From Geothrix sp. 21YS21S-2 (GTDB taxonomy: Bacteria > Acidobacteriota > Holophagae > Holophagales > Holophagaceae), in NCBI RefSeq assembly GCF_030846775.1, contig NZ_CP132910.1, forward strand, positions 2,142,001 through 2,206,000: a DNA stretch of 64,000 nt. Reading direction: 5' to 3'. Under the pieces are notes generated by a model. The model saw only the letters and a program-made list of their open reading frames with translations. It was not told the DNA's origin and did not search any database. The stretch's first letter is position 1. Each line of letters opens with the position of its first letter. A program made the translations under genes and the position numbers. Shown in pieces: positions 43,764 to 53,105 of the stretch.

Positions 43764-44545
43764 GTGCTTCGCCTGGATTTGAAGATAAGGCGCCTCAACC
43801 GGCCCATCGCCGGCAGGACACGATGGTTCCAGATCAGGTCCTGCATCGCGATGAAACGGTCACCGAAGGTGAGCGGCCGGTCCCGGTAGAGCTTGGTGAG
43901 CGTGGCCACATCGGTCATTCGGGGCGCATAGGTGGCAAGGTCCCTCTTGAATACGGCCATGTACTCGGGCGACCACCGGTTGTGGTGGTTGCAGACCGTC
44001 CAGACCCCCGAAGACTTCGCACTGAACCGCCAAAGCTGCTGGGGCACCCAGAAGATCGAGTCCGCGTCCGTGTGGGGCCAGGGCCAGAGGCCGTCGCAGA
44101 CGACCTTCAACCCGAGTTCCACGAGGATCTTGAGGGTGGTCGCATCAAAGGAGTGGGAGGGCGCCACGAACGCGTCGGCCACCACGCCTTGTTCCGAGAA
44201 GATGGCCAGCCCCCTGACAAGCTTTTCCTTCTGGACCTCGTAGGGTAGGCCGGTGAATTCACTGTTGGGCGTCAGCCTCATCAGGCCCTTGTTGTGGTTG
44301 ACGTACACATGCTGGAAGCCGTGGATGGCGATCGTGAAGCCCATCGACTGCCACTTCCGGACCCGATCCCAGAAGTCGGGGGCGGGGGGGTCGGTCATGA
44401 GCGAGGGGTCCCGGTTGTCGGGAACGACAGCGAGGATGGGGCGCACGTTGTGTTTCACAAGCTCTTGCTCGATCAATTCCCAGTTCGCCCAGTTCATGGT
44501 TGGGCAGATGTCATCGAAACGAAGCAGATACTGATTTTCAGGCAT
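43760..44545 (-). CDS. DUF2334-type polysaccharide deacetylase-like protein
   Basis: A 261-residue protein of the DUF2334 group within the NodB/polysaccharide deacetylase superfamily. LLRFDDICPTMNW near the N-terminus supplies the catalytic Asp pair, and AIHGFQHVY holds metal-binding histidines. The ATG at 44545 is chosen because GGAG lies nine bases upstream; a TTG six codons earlier falls on the ribosome site itself. It may deacetylate an amino sugar of the polymer or act on peptidoglycan-like glycan. It lies between two glycosyltransferase genes on the same strand. Confidence 0.82.
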   Translation of the reverse strand: MPENQYLLRFDDICPTMNWANWELIEQELVKHNVRPILAVVPDNRDPSLMTDPPAPDFWDRVRKWQSMGFTIAIHGFQHVYVNHNKGLMRLTPNSEFTGLPYEVQKEKLVRGLAIFSEQGVVADAFVAPSHSFDATTLKILVELGLKVVCDGLWPWPHTDADSIFWVPQQLWRFSAKSSGVWTVCNHHNRWSPEYMAVFKRDLATYAPRMTDVATLTKLYRDRPLTFGDRFIAMQDLIWNHRVLPAMGRLRRLIFKSRRST

Positions 44546-44692
44546 GAACTCGAGCTCCTTCAACGCATGCGTGAGGCCTGACGGACGCGTTCGGGCTGCC
44601 CATCAGGCCGAGCCGCCTCTCCTCGTCGATTGCCACGGTGACAAAAGAACATGATCGAAAACCCTTGAACTGAGTCTGACAGGGAGGGCGGT

Positions 44693-45901
44693 TCATGACG
44701 CACTCCTAATACCGCGGGCCCGAATCGCAGCCTGGATGGCTGACTCCCACATCTCCATCACCCTGTCCTCGCTGAACCGCTCCAGCACATCCCTGGCAGC
44801 GGCGCCCATCCGGGTCCGCTCCTCGGGGGAGGCCATGAGCCTCGCCATGGACCGGGAGAAGGCCGGCACATCCTGGGGCGGCACCAGCAGGCCATTCGAG
44901 CCATCCCGGATCAATTCCGAAGGGCCGCTCTCGCAGTCGAAACTCACGACGGGAAGGCCGCATGCCATCGCCTCCGCCAGGGCGTTGGGAAAGCCCTCCG
45001 TCCGCGAGGGGAATACGAACAGATCGGCGGCCCGCAGGCAGCCACCGACCTGTTCCGTCGCACCTTTCAGCAGGATCCGGTCCCCCAGTCCGTACGACTG
45101 GATCTCCCCTTCCAAGGCCCTGCGCTCCGGACCCTCCCCATAGATCGCCAGGTCCCAGTCCGGGAAGTCGCCCGCGATCGCAGCGAAGGCCTGGATGAGC
45201 ATGTCATGGCCCTTGACCTTGCTGAGCCGGCCAAGGGTGATCGCGACCCGCCTCGGCCCCCGCGGTCCAGGCTCCGGATCCGCCGGAGGCAGCACCACCG
45301 GGTTGGGGATCACCCTGCCTTTGGACCTCACGGCACGGGAGAAGAAATTCAGCGCGTGGGTCGTCTGGACCACGACGCAGTCGGCCCAGGGGTAGGCCAG
45401 ACGGCGCAAGCCATTCCATGCACGTCCGATGGATCGTCCACTTGGGTCCGTGCGCTCTGAGACGATGACAGGCAGGCCGGACATCCCCCGCGAAGCGAGC
45501 AGGCTTAGGACATTGTTGCGGTCCAGGAAGGACACCAGGATGTCCGGCCGGATGGCCTTCAAGGCCCTCCGGAGGCGGATCAACCGCCAGATATTCGACC
45601 AGGATGCGTCCAGGATATTGCTGGAATCGGATCGAAGGCCAAGCGGCAGGTGCGCAACCCGGGGATCGAGTTCGTAGAAGGGGGGATGCTCGCCCGAATC
45701 GGAGGTCAGGATCGTCACCCGCCTTCCCTGCTCCGACCAGGCCCGGGCCAGATTCACCGCGACCCTGGCCGCCCCTCCATCGATCAGGTGGTTGACGAAG
45801 ATGGCCATCCGCAGGCCCACGGTGGGATTTCGCGGTGGGGCCGCCGGTCCACCCTGGCCCAGGTCCGGTTTAGTTTCACAATTTGGTGCCTTAACCGCCA
45901 T
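44693..45901 (-). CDS. GT4-family glycosyltransferase
   Basis: A 402-residue GT-B transferase with an N-terminal extension of about 30 residues before IFVNHLIDGGAARVAVNLA. The C-terminal domain has TLGRLSKVKGHDMLIQAFA, GEGPERRALE and the EX7E motif in PSRTEGFPNALAEAMACGLPVV. It resembles the WcaL/RfaB-like group that transfers GalNAc or galactose, but the sugar is not fixed by sequence. It is the first gene of the leftward group 45901 to 42612. Confidence 0.9.
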   Translation of the reverse strand: MAVKAPNCETKPDLGQGGPAAPPRNPTVGLRMAIFVNHLIDGGAARVAVNLARAWSEQGRRVTILTSDSGEHPPFYELDPRVAHLPLGLRSDSSNILDASWSNIWRLIRLRRALKAIRPDILVSFLDRNNVLSLLASRGMSGLPVIVSERTDPSGRSIGRAWNGLRRLAYPWADCVVVQTTHALNFFSRAVRSKGRVIPNPVVLPPADPEPGPRGPRRVAITLGRLSKVKGHDMLIQAFAAIAGDFPDWDLAIYGEGPERRALEGEIQSYGLGDRILLKGATEQVGGCLRAADLFVFPSRTEGFPNALAEAMACGLPVVSFDCESGPSELIRDGSNGLLVPPQDVPAFSRSMARLMASPEERTRMGAAARDVLERFSEDRVMEMWESAIQAAIRARGIRSAS

Positions 45902-46568
45902 GGTTTACCTTCGGCGACAGTGATCGGACGGGCGATTCCCGAGGAAGGGCAGATCTTCAACAGGGTGTGGCGACAAAGCCAATTGCGCCTTGCGTGGATG
46001 AACGGTTCCCGGAAACGGGAAGGCTGGGCTCCAGGAATACGGAATTATTAATTCACCCAAGTGAGAAAGATGGGGGGAAAATCGGACGATCAAACGCTCA
46101 AGGGGTTGAGACGTTCAAGATCCCAGTCTAACGGCCCATCCCCAGGCCACGCAAGACAAGCGTTGGTGAATTCCGGGTCGCGCCGTGGAACCCCGTCCCG
46201 GCCGAGGGTATGAACGCCCGGCTCCACCTGGGCAGGTGCCCGCCGGGGAGGCCGGGTCCGGCGGGCCTGGAGACGATTCGGAAAATACCCGCCCTGACGG
46301 GCCAAGGCCAGCAGGAAATGCACGCTGCCCCGGAATCAAGGTCAGGGAGAGGATAAATGACGCCTGGGTTGGTTTTATAACTCTCTTCTTTCGTTTGTTT
46401 TATGCGCAGAGTGGGCCCCCTGAAAATATCCTGAGAAATTCATGGGCCCGGTTTACCAGATGTAATATCTTGATTAATGGAATATGCTGATTGATGGCTT
46501 GTTAAAAGCCTGAGTGATCCCAGGGTTCATTCCGTCCCGGACGATTCGTTTGACCGAAAGGCACCAGC
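45902..46568. other. 667-base intergenic gap, no gene recognised
   Basis: This is the widest gap in the polysaccharide locus, between a leftward glycosyltransferase and the rightward DegT gene. AT-rich stretches at 46020-46110 and 46370-46510 flank a GC-rich centre (46120-46340). Short reading frames there have no family resemblance. The right AT-rich stretch lies immediately upstream of the aminotransferase and probably contains its promoter. A gene remnant or a small RNA cannot be excluded. Confidence 0.5.
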
Positions 46569-47726
46569 GTGAGAGGGAATTTCCTTCAGTTCAGCCCACC
46601 TTCCATCGGGGACACCGAGCGGTCCGAAGTCATGGACACGCTGATGTCGGATTGGATCACCACCGGTCCCAAGACCCGGCTGTTCGAGGCTGAGCTCAAG
46701 GCATACCTGGGCGCCCCCGGCCTCGTCAATTTCAATTCCTGCACTGCGGGGCTCCATGTGGGCCTGGTGGTGCTGGGCGTCGGGCCCGGCGACGAGGTCA
46801 TCGTGCCCAGCCTGACCTTCTGCGCGACGGCGAACGTCTGCGAGCACGTGGGCGCCAAACCGGTCCTGGTGGATGTCCTGCCCGGAACCCTCTGCATCGA
46901 TCCCCAGGCCGCGGCCCGGGCCATCACCCCCCGCACCCGGGCCATCATGCCCGTGCACTACGCAGGGCACCCCGCCCAGCTGGACGAGCTGTTCGCACTG
47001 GCGGACCTTCACGGGCTCCAGATCCTGGAGGACGCGGCCCATGCGCTCCCCGCCAGCTACAAGGGGAGACGGGTGGGCTCCCGGGGCAACCTGGCCTCCT
47101 TCAGTTTCTACGCCACCAAGAACCTCACCACGGCCGAGGGCGGGTGCCTCACCGGCGCCGAGGAGCTGATGGGCAGGGCCCGCATGATCGGCCACCACGG
47201 CATGGACAAGGAGGCCTGGAAGCGCTTCGACCGGTCCGGATCCTGGTACTACGAGGTCCTGATGCCGGGTTTCAAGTACAACATGACCGATATCCAGGCG
47301 GCCCTCGGCCTGGCCCAGCTCGCGCGCCTGGAAGGGTTCCAGGCCCGCCGCCGCCAGGTTTGGAACGCCTACAATGCCAGGCTCGGCAAGCTGGAGGAGC
47401 TGCAACTCCCCGTGGAGGACGCGGACGTGGAGTCCAGCCTGCACCTCTATGTGCTCCGCTTGCGCCCGGAAAAGCTAACCATCGAACGCAACGCGTTCAT
47501 CGAGGAATTGAAGGCCCGCCAGATCGGCACGTCGGTCCATTACCTCCCGGTGCACATGCAACCCTTCTACCGGGACAAGTACCATTACCGTCCCGAGGAC
47601 TGCCCCGTGGCCTTCGACGCGTTCTCCAGGATGCTCTCCCTGCCCCTGCACCCGGGCCTCACGGATCAGGATGTTGATGATGTCTGCTCCGCCATCGAAG
47701 AGATCGTCGCGACCCACCTGCGCTGA
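46569..47726 (+). CDS. DegT/DnrJ/EryC1-family sugar aminotransferase
   Basis: A 385-residue PLP enzyme. The PLP lysine is in FSFYATKNLTTAEGG near residues 178-192, and the LEDAAHALPASYKG block precedes it. This is the PglE/WbpE/ArnB class, which transaminates a 4-keto or 3-keto UDP sugar using glutamate. With the WbpM/PglF-type dehydratase it would produce a 4-amino-4,6-dideoxy sugar. The start codon is GTG. The next gene, an initiating sugar transferase, starts two bases downstream, so they form one operon. Confidence 0.92.
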   Translation: MRGNFLQFSPPSIGDTERSEVMDTLMSDWITTGPKTRLFEAELKAYLGAPGLVNFNSCTAGLHVGLVVLGVGPGDEVIVPSLTFCATANVCEHVGAKPVLVDVLPGTLCIDPQAAARAITPRTRAIMPVHYAGHPAQLDELFALADLHGLQILEDAAHALPASYKGRRVGSRGNLASFSFYATKNLTTAEGGCLTGAEELMGRARMIGHHGMDKEAWKRFDRSGSWYYEVLMPGFKYNMTDIQAALGLAQLARLEGFQARRRQVWNAYNARLGKLEELQLPVEDADVESSLHLYVLRLRPEKLTIERNAFIEELKARQIGTSVHYLPVHMQPFYRDKYHYRPEDCPVAFDAFSRMLSLPLHPGLTDQDVDDVCSAIEEIVATHLR

Positions 47727-47728
47727 CC

Positions 47729-48634
47729 ATGATCCGGCTCTTCGACTTCTTCTCCTCCCTGCTCGGTCTGGTTGTCCTTTCGCCTTTTCTCCTGCTGGTC
47801 GGGCTGCTCGTCAAGCTGGAGGACGGCGGGGCCGTCTTCTATCGCCAGGTGCGGGTGGGCCGGCATGGCAGGCCATTCCGGATATTGAAGTTCCGGACCA
47901 TGGCCGTGGACGCCGACCGCAAGGGGCCGCTCCTCACCGTGGGCCGGGACGTGCGCATCACGCGGCTGGGGGCCATGCTGCGCGCCTGGAAGATCGACGA
48001 GCTGCCCCAGCTGGTGAACGTCCTCACCGGGGACATGGGCCTGGTCGGACCGCGGCCCGAAGTCCCCAGGTACGTCTCGATCTATTCCAAGGACCAGGCC
48101 CGGGTGCTTGAGCTGAGGCCAGGGATCACGGACGCCGCGTCCATCGCCTACCGCTACGAGAACGACCTCCTCCGGGACTGTGAGGATCCGGAAACGTTCT
48201 ACAAGGAGAATATCCTTCCCAACAAGATCCGCATCAACCTGGAGTACGCGGCGCAGGCCACCTTCAGCTCCAATATCAAGGTCATCCTGGCCACCCTGGG
48301 GCTCCTCCCTCCCCCCGTGAAGCCCATCCGGCCCGGTGAACGCCGCGCGTTCGACCGAACCACGCTGGAACGGCCGGTTCTGGTAACCCATCCAGGAGCA
48401 GCTTCGGCCGTTTTGCAGGCCCACAATATCAGCAGGGGGGGGATGCTGGTGGAACCCCATCCGGGGTTGCCCGAGGGCAGCCCCTGCACCCTGGCCCTGC
48501 CCGAGGAGGGGGCAACGGATCCGGGGCTCATTGCGGAAGGCGTCGTCACCAGGAACAATGGACAAGGAACGGCGGTCCGTTTTGCCGGGCCACTGGGTGG
48601 CGAGGCTCTCAAGAGCCTGGACCCCCCGCAATGA
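47729..48634 (+). CDS. Initiating sugar-1-phosphate transferase with C-terminal PilZ domain
   Basis: A 301-residue fusion. Residues 1-195 form a small PglC-type bacterial sugar transferase: one hydrophobic re-entrant segment (8-30), KFRTM (54-58), DELPQL (90-95) and VGPRPE (106-111). It moves a phospho-sugar to undecaprenyl phosphate. Residues 200-298 look like a PilZ domain, with the c-di-GMP motifs RAFDR (206-210, RxxxR) and NISRGG (233-238, NxSxxG). Ordinary members of this transferase family end near residue 200. The first committed step of the polysaccharide would thus be under direct c-di-GMP control; this is inferred from motifs only. Confidence 0.85.
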   Translation: MIRLFDFFSSLLGLVVLSPFLLLVGLLVKLEDGGAVFYRQVRVGRHGRPFRILKFRTMAVDADRKGPLLTVGRDVRITRLGAMLRAWKIDELPQLVNVLTGDMGLVGPRPEVPRYVSIYSKDQARVLELRPGITDAASIAYRYENDLLRDCEDPETFYKENILPNKIRINLEYAAQATFSSNIKVILATLGLLPPPVKPIRPGERRAFDRTTLERPVLVTHPGAASAVLQAHNISRGGMLVEPHPGLPEGSPCTLALPEEGATDPGLIAEGVVTRNNGQGTAVRFAGPLGGEALKSLDPPQ

Positions 48635-50025
48635 ACGGCCCGGCGGATGCCTGTCGCATGACTTCGGAGGAGGCCTGGATGTCAGGGTTCGCGGAGAGCA
48701 CCGGAGCTGGAGACGAGGGAGCGGGTGGGTCGTCCTGGCGGATCCGCGCCCTTTCCATCCTGGTGATGATGGTCCTGGCCGGCATGCTGCCCTTCCTCTC
48801 CCACTACCTGCGGGTATCGACCTGGCTTCTCTGGGGCCTGATGATCCTGATCATCGCCTCCTTCGGGAGCAGGCTTTCCCTGGGGCGCCTGATGTGGCCG
48901 CTGGCCGCCTACCTCTGCTGGCTCTGCTTCTACTTCGCCTGGGGAAGCATCGTGGCCGGCCGCTTGGACACCTACTTCATCATCAAGACCCTGGGCATCA
49001 CGGCGCTCCTCGGGGCCACCATGGCGATCCTCTCCGCGAGTCCCCGGAACCTGCGGACCTTCGCCACCACGATCCAGTTCGCCGTCATCATCAATATCCT
49101 GGTGCTCCTCCTGTCCAGCCTGAGCTCGCAGGTGGATGCGGTGGTACGGACCGTCACCATGCGCTCGGCCGCGATGGAAGGCGGCTTCCAGCGCTATGGC
49201 GGCCTCTGGGGCAACCCGAACCTGGGCGCCTACATCTGCCTGGTGGTCCTGATCTTCTCGGCCTTCGCCGTCCCCTGGGCAGGCCTGCTGGGCCGATTGA
49301 GCTGCCTGCCCATCTTCTACCTGTCGGCCAGCCGCAAGGGAGCCATCCTCCTCGTTGTCATCACCCTCCTCTACATGGCCATCGTCCACCGGAGGAACGT
49401 CAAGGCCTGGATGGTGGCCCTTGCGCTGATCCTCGCCGGGGTCCTGGCCTTCACCTTCGGCGGCGCCCTCCGCAAGGAGTCCAGGTCCTCGTCCCCGAAC
49501 GCCTATTTCGCCCGGATGATGGACGTCAAGGAGAGCAACACGGCGGAACGCGGCGAGGCCACCCGGATCGACCTGTTCAATGACTGGATGGCCGTCGTGG
49601 CCGTGGAACCCTGGTACGGGTACGGCCTCAATGCCATGATCGGAACCCAGTTCGACGAGGAGCATCCGACGGTCATGACCCAGAAGGGACTCGTGGACAA
49701 CGGGACCCACAACACCTACCTGGGCGTATGGGTGGATGTGGGGCCCTTCGGGTTCTGCCTCTTCATGCTGATGATCGCCTACTACCTGCGGAAATGCCTC
49801 ACCGCCCCGGCGACGCCCAGGGTCCGGTGGGTGCTCGTCTCCTTCGCCCTGGTCAACCTGGTTTTCCTGTTCGTCAGCCACTCGCAGCTCACCTCCTTTG
49901 AGGGCGAGATCATCTACACCCTGCTCTTCCTGCTGCCCACCAGCCCGGCTGTGCGGGCGCAAATGCGCTTGCCGGGGCCCGATTCCGCGTCCCAGGGCCG
50001 ACTCCACTTTCTGCCTCAGTCCTAG
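48631..50025 (+). CDS. wzy: Wzy-type polysaccharide polymerase/O-antigen ligase
   Basis: A 464-residue membrane protein with ten or more hydrophobic segments. The Wzy_C block contains GLWGNPNLGAY near 190 and GTHNTYLGVWVDVGPFGF near 370, and a large extracytoplasmic loop lies between them. It should polymerise lipid-linked repeat units in the periplasm. The ATG overlaps the stop of the sugar transferase by four bases. A ligase role is possible in principle, since the families are hard to tell apart, but the Wza/Wzc context favours polymerase. Confidence 0.87.
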   Translation: MNGPADACRMTSEEAWMSGFAESTGAGDEGAGGSSWRIRALSILVMMVLAGMLPFLSHYLRVSTWLLWGLMILIIASFGSRLSLGRLMWPLAAYLCWLCFYFAWGSIVAGRLDTYFIIKTLGITALLGATMAILSASPRNLRTFATTIQFAVIINILVLLLSSLSSQVDAVVRTVTMRSAAMEGGFQRYGGLWGNPNLGAYICLVVLIFSAFAVPWAGLLGRLSCLPIFYLSASRKGAILLVVITLLYMAIVHRRNVKAWMVALALILAGVLAFTFGGALRKESRSSSPNAYFARMMDVKESNTAERGEATRIDLFNDWMAVVAVEPWYGYGLNAMIGTQFDEEHPTVMTQKGLVDNGTHNTYLGVWVDVGPFGFCLFMLMIAYYLRKCLTAPATPRVRWVLVSFALVNLVFLFVSHSQLTSFEGEIIYTLLFLLPTSPAVRAQMRLPGPDSASQGRLHFLPQS

Positions 50026-50034
50026 GAGGGCCCC

Positions 50035-51039
50035 ATGAACGTCGGTCTATGCAACCTCATGAAACCGGATTGGCAGGCGGAATTCGCCAAGGCCTGCTCG
50101 GCCCTGGGACTCGGGGTCAGGCCGATCAGGATTGGCGCGGACGACTGGATGGACCAGGTCAAGGGGTTGGACCTGTTCGTCTGGCGCCTGGTCATGGGCG
50201 AGACCAGCGGCATGGCCGAGGCCCGGACGAAGATCCCCATGCTCGAATCCATGGGCATCCCGTGCTTCCCCAATTCCCGGATGCTGTGGCTCTACGACGA
50301 CAAGATCCGCGAGACCTTCTTTCTCCGCCAGCATGGATACCCCACCCCCCGCACCTGGGTCTTCTTCGGCGAGGAGGAGGCCCGGAGCTTCGTGGCCCAG
50401 GCTGCCTACCCCCTGGTGGCCAAGTCCCACTGCGGCGCCTCGGCCGGGGGCGTCCAGCTCATCGCCGCCCCCCGGGACGCCGAGCGTCTCCTGGACCGGG
50501 TCTTCCGGAAGCCGGGGATCTGGGGCGATATCGTCGAGAACTATTACATCCTCCCGCGTCTGCGCAAGGGCGACCTCATCGTCCAGCTCAAGGCCCGCTA
50601 CCGGGACTCCTGGCCTCGTTACGCCTATTTCCAGGAATACATCCACATCGACCGGGACTGGCGGATCACCACGCTGGGACCCGATCTGGTGTCGGCCTTC
50701 GCCCGGAAGAACCGGCCCGGTGATTTCCGGGCGAGCGGCAGCGGCATCTGGGAGAAGGCCGAGCTCGGGGACCTGCCCGCCGATGCGTGCGATCTGGCCC
50801 TGGAGATCAGCAACTCGAATGGTTTCACCAGTATGACCTACGATTTCATGCGGAGCGGGGACCGCTGGGTCATCGGCGAGCTGTCCTATGCGTTCCTCCT
50901 CAACAACGTCTACTGCGACACGCTCTTCCGGCGGGAAAACGGAACCTACGTGAACTCCGGCCCCATCCCCATCGGGGAGATGCACCTCAGGGCGGCCCTG
51001 GGCACCCTCACGGGAGGGGCAGATGGCCGGAACCGCTGA
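50035..51039 (+). CDS. ATP-grasp protein in the polysaccharide locus
   Basis: A 334-residue ATP-grasp protein of the RimK-like type. The central domain has YPLVAKSHCGASAGGVQLI, with the ATP-binding Lys and glycine-rich loop, and VQEYI-like YFQEYIHIDRDWRITTLG. Near the C-terminus is YDFMRSGDRWVIGELS, which holds metal-binding acidic residues. Enzymes of this fold join a carboxylate to an amine through an acyl phosphate. In this locus it might amidate GalNAcA or attach an amino acid to the polymer precursor; that is speculative. It overlaps the flippase gene by 17 bases. Confidence 0.8.
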   Translation: MNVGLCNLMKPDWQAEFAKACSALGLGVRPIRIGADDWMDQVKGLDLFVWRLVMGETSGMAEARTKIPMLESMGIPCFPNSRMLWLYDDKIRETFFLRQHGYPTPRTWVFFGEEEARSFVAQAAYPLVAKSHCGASAGGVQLIAAPRDAERLLDRVFRKPGIWGDIVENYYILPRLRKGDLIVQLKARYRDSWPRYAYFQEYIHIDRDWRITTLGPDLVSAFARKNRPGDFRASGSGIWEKAELGDLPADACDLALEISNSNGFTSMTYDFMRSGDRWVIGELSYAFLLNNVYCDTLFRRENGTYVNSGPIPIGEMHLRAALGTLTGGADGRNR

Positions 51040-52453
51040 CGCCCCGGTCCAGGGGGAGGCTCCCCAGCCGGAGGAAGAGTCCATCTTCCATCGGGTGCTT
51101 TCGCGCTGGCGCCGGCTTACGACCGGTTCCGTGAACCGGCGGGTCCTGGGCGCCACCCTGGTGGTGGGATCCATGACCATCATCATCAAGGCCATCTCCC
51201 TCCTGAAGGAATCCTTCGTGGCCGCCTCCTTCGGGACGGGCGGGGACTACGACGCCTTCATCGTCGCCCTGCTGCTCCCGAGCACCATCGTGGGCATCCT
51301 TTCCGGATCCCTCAACGCGGCCCTCATTCCCACCTACATCGAAATCCGGGACAAGGAGAACAAGGAGGCCGCCCAGCGCCTCTACACGACGATCCTCCTG
51401 TGGAACACCATCCTCCTCGGGGGACTGACGCTCCTCATGGCCTGGACCGTGCGGCTCTGGCTTCCCTTCATCGCCTGGGGATTCGATCCGGCCAAGCTGG
51501 AATTGACCCGGACCATCGCCCTCTGGTCCCTTCCCCTGGTGCTCCTGACCGGGTTCGCCACGACCTGGGGAGCCATCCTCAATGCCGGGGAACGGTTCGC
51601 CCTGGTGGCCATCGCACCCGCCCTCCAGCCCCTGGCCATCATCCTCGGGCTGAGCTTCTTCTGCCGTGCCTGGGGCATCTATGCCCTCCTGTTCGGCACG
51701 GTCCTTGGCGTCCTGCTGGAAACCGTGGTCCTGGGCATGGCGCTTGCCCGGAAGGGGCATCCCCTCCTGCCCCGCTGGCACGGCGTCACCACCGCATTCC
51801 GGAAGGTGCGCGCCCAGTATGGCGCGTGCATCGCGGCGGCCTTCCTGGTCAACGGCATGGGCCTTGTGGACCAGGCCTTCGCCTCGACCCTTGGACCCCG
51901 CAGCAATTCGGCCCTGAGCTACGGCAGCAAGCTGGTGGGCCTCGTGCTCACCCTCGGCGGGACCGCGCTGGGGACGGCCATTCTGCCCCAGCTGTCCCGG
52001 ATGGTCGCCAACAACAACTGGACGGGCATCCGCCGCTTCCTCCGCCAGTACACCGCTCTCATCCTCGCCGTCGCGGTACCCACCACGGTCATCCTCATCC
52101 TGCTCTCCACCTTCATCGTCAGGACCATGTTCCAGAACGGCTCGTTCAACGCCTCGGACACGGCCCTCGTGGTGCGGATCCAGATCTTCTACCTCCTGCG
52201 GATCCCCTTCTCCGCCTGCGGCATCCTGGTCACGCGGACCCTCACGGCCCTGCGCGCGAACCACTTCCTCATGTGGACGGCCGTCGTCAGCTTCACCATC
52301 AACGCGGCCCTGGACTATCTTTTCATCCAGACCTACGGGATCGCAGGCATCACCCTTTCCACGTCCGTCTGCAGCTGCATCATCTTCCTGGGCGCCAGCT
52401 ATGCGATGTACCGGCTCCTCGACAGGCGGGCGCTGGAATCCCCCGCGGCATGA
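51023..52453 (+). CDS. MurJ/Wzx-type lipid-linked oligosaccharide flippase
   Basis: A 476-residue MOP-superfamily membrane protein with about fourteen hydrophobic segments after a 40-residue acidic N-terminus. [26 protein letters not shown] and [11 protein letters not shown] match the MurJ N-terminal lobe. Located between Wzy and acyltransferase genes, it most likely flips the polysaccharide repeat unit (Wzx function) instead of lipid II. A second, housekeeping murJ would be expected elsewhere. Confidence 0.88.
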   Translation: MAGTADAPVQGEAPQPEEESIFHRVLSRWRRLTTGSVNRRVLGATLVVGSMTIIIKAISLLKESFVAASFGTGGDYDAFIVALLLPSTIVGILSGSLNAALIPTYIEIRDKENKEAAQRLYTTILLWNTILLGGLTLLMAWTVRLWLPFIAWGFDPAKLELTRTIALWSLPLVLLTGFATTWGAILNAGERFALVAIAPALQPLAIILGLSFFCRAWGIYALLFGTVLGVLLETVVLGMALARKGHPLLPRWHGVTTAFRKVRAQYGACIAAAFLVNGMGLVDQAFASTLGPRSNSALSYGSKLVGLVLTLGGTALGTAILPQLSRMVANNNWTGIRRFLRQYTALILAVAVPTTVILILLSTFIVRTMFQNGSFNASDTALVVRIQIFYLLRIPFSACGILVTRTLTALRANHFLMWTAVVSFTINAALDYLFIQTYGIAGITLSTSVCSCIIFLGASYAMYRLLDRRALESPAA

Positions 52454-52472
52454 CCTTGAGGAGGGCCACCGG

Positions 52473-53105
52473 ATGCTGGGCACGCTCATCGAAGTGATCT
52501 TCCGAAACCCCGGGCGCCTGCCGTTCCTGCTCCGGCGGAAATGGTACCTCAGGCGGCTGGCTTCCCGGCCCAACATCCAGCTGAGGGGCCGCGTCCATCT
52601 CGCCGGCCTCCCCATGATCGACATCCATCCGGAGGCCAGCCTCGTGATCGGAGACCAGGTAACGCTGGATTCGGACAACCGGGGCTACCACTTGAACATG
52701 CACTCCCCGGTCAAGCTCCTCGCGGATGAACCGGGCGCGAGGCTCACCATCGGAGCGAAGACCCGGATCCATGGCACCTGCATCCACGCCTGTCTGTCCG
52801 TCACCATCGGCGACCACTGCCTTATCGCGGCCAATTGCCAGATCATCGATTCCAGCGGCCACCTGCTGTCCTTCCCCGATGTGGAGAACAGGATCAACAC
52901 CCGCAGCGATCCCAAGCCCGTGGTGATCGAGGATCATGTGTGGATCGGAGCCGGGTCGGTCATCCTCCCGGGCGTGACCATCGGGAGAGGCTCGGTCCTC
53001 GCTGCCGGCAGCGTGGTGGTGAAGGACATCCCCCCCATGGTGGTGGCCGGCGGGAACCCTGCGAAAGTCATCCGGGACTACGGGCAGTTCCCAGGAAGGA
53101 CATGA
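52473..53105 (+). CDS. Hexapeptide-repeat acetyltransferase
   Basis: A 210-residue left-handed beta-helix acyltransferase. Hexapeptide repeats run from about residue 45, and [33 protein letters not shown] near the C-terminus is the family signature (in two adjacent blocks). A catalytic His is likely in the DSSGHLL region. The ATG at 52473 has GAGGAGGG about ten bases upstream. It should O- or N-acetylate a sugar in the repeat unit; acetylation of the 4-amino sugar (PglD-like) is one possibility. It overlaps the convergent GT4 gene by 38 bases. Confidence 0.87.
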   Translation: MLGTLIEVIFRNPGRLPFLLRRKWYLRRLASRPNIQLRGRVHLAGLPMIDIHPEASLVIGDQVTLDSDNRGYHLNMHSPVKLLADEPGARLTIGAKTRIHGTCIHACLSVTIGDHCLIAANCQIIDSSGHLLSFPDVENRINTRSDPKPVVIEDHVWIGAGSVILPGVTIGRGSVLAAGSVVVKDIPPMVVAGGNPAKVIRDYGQFPGRT

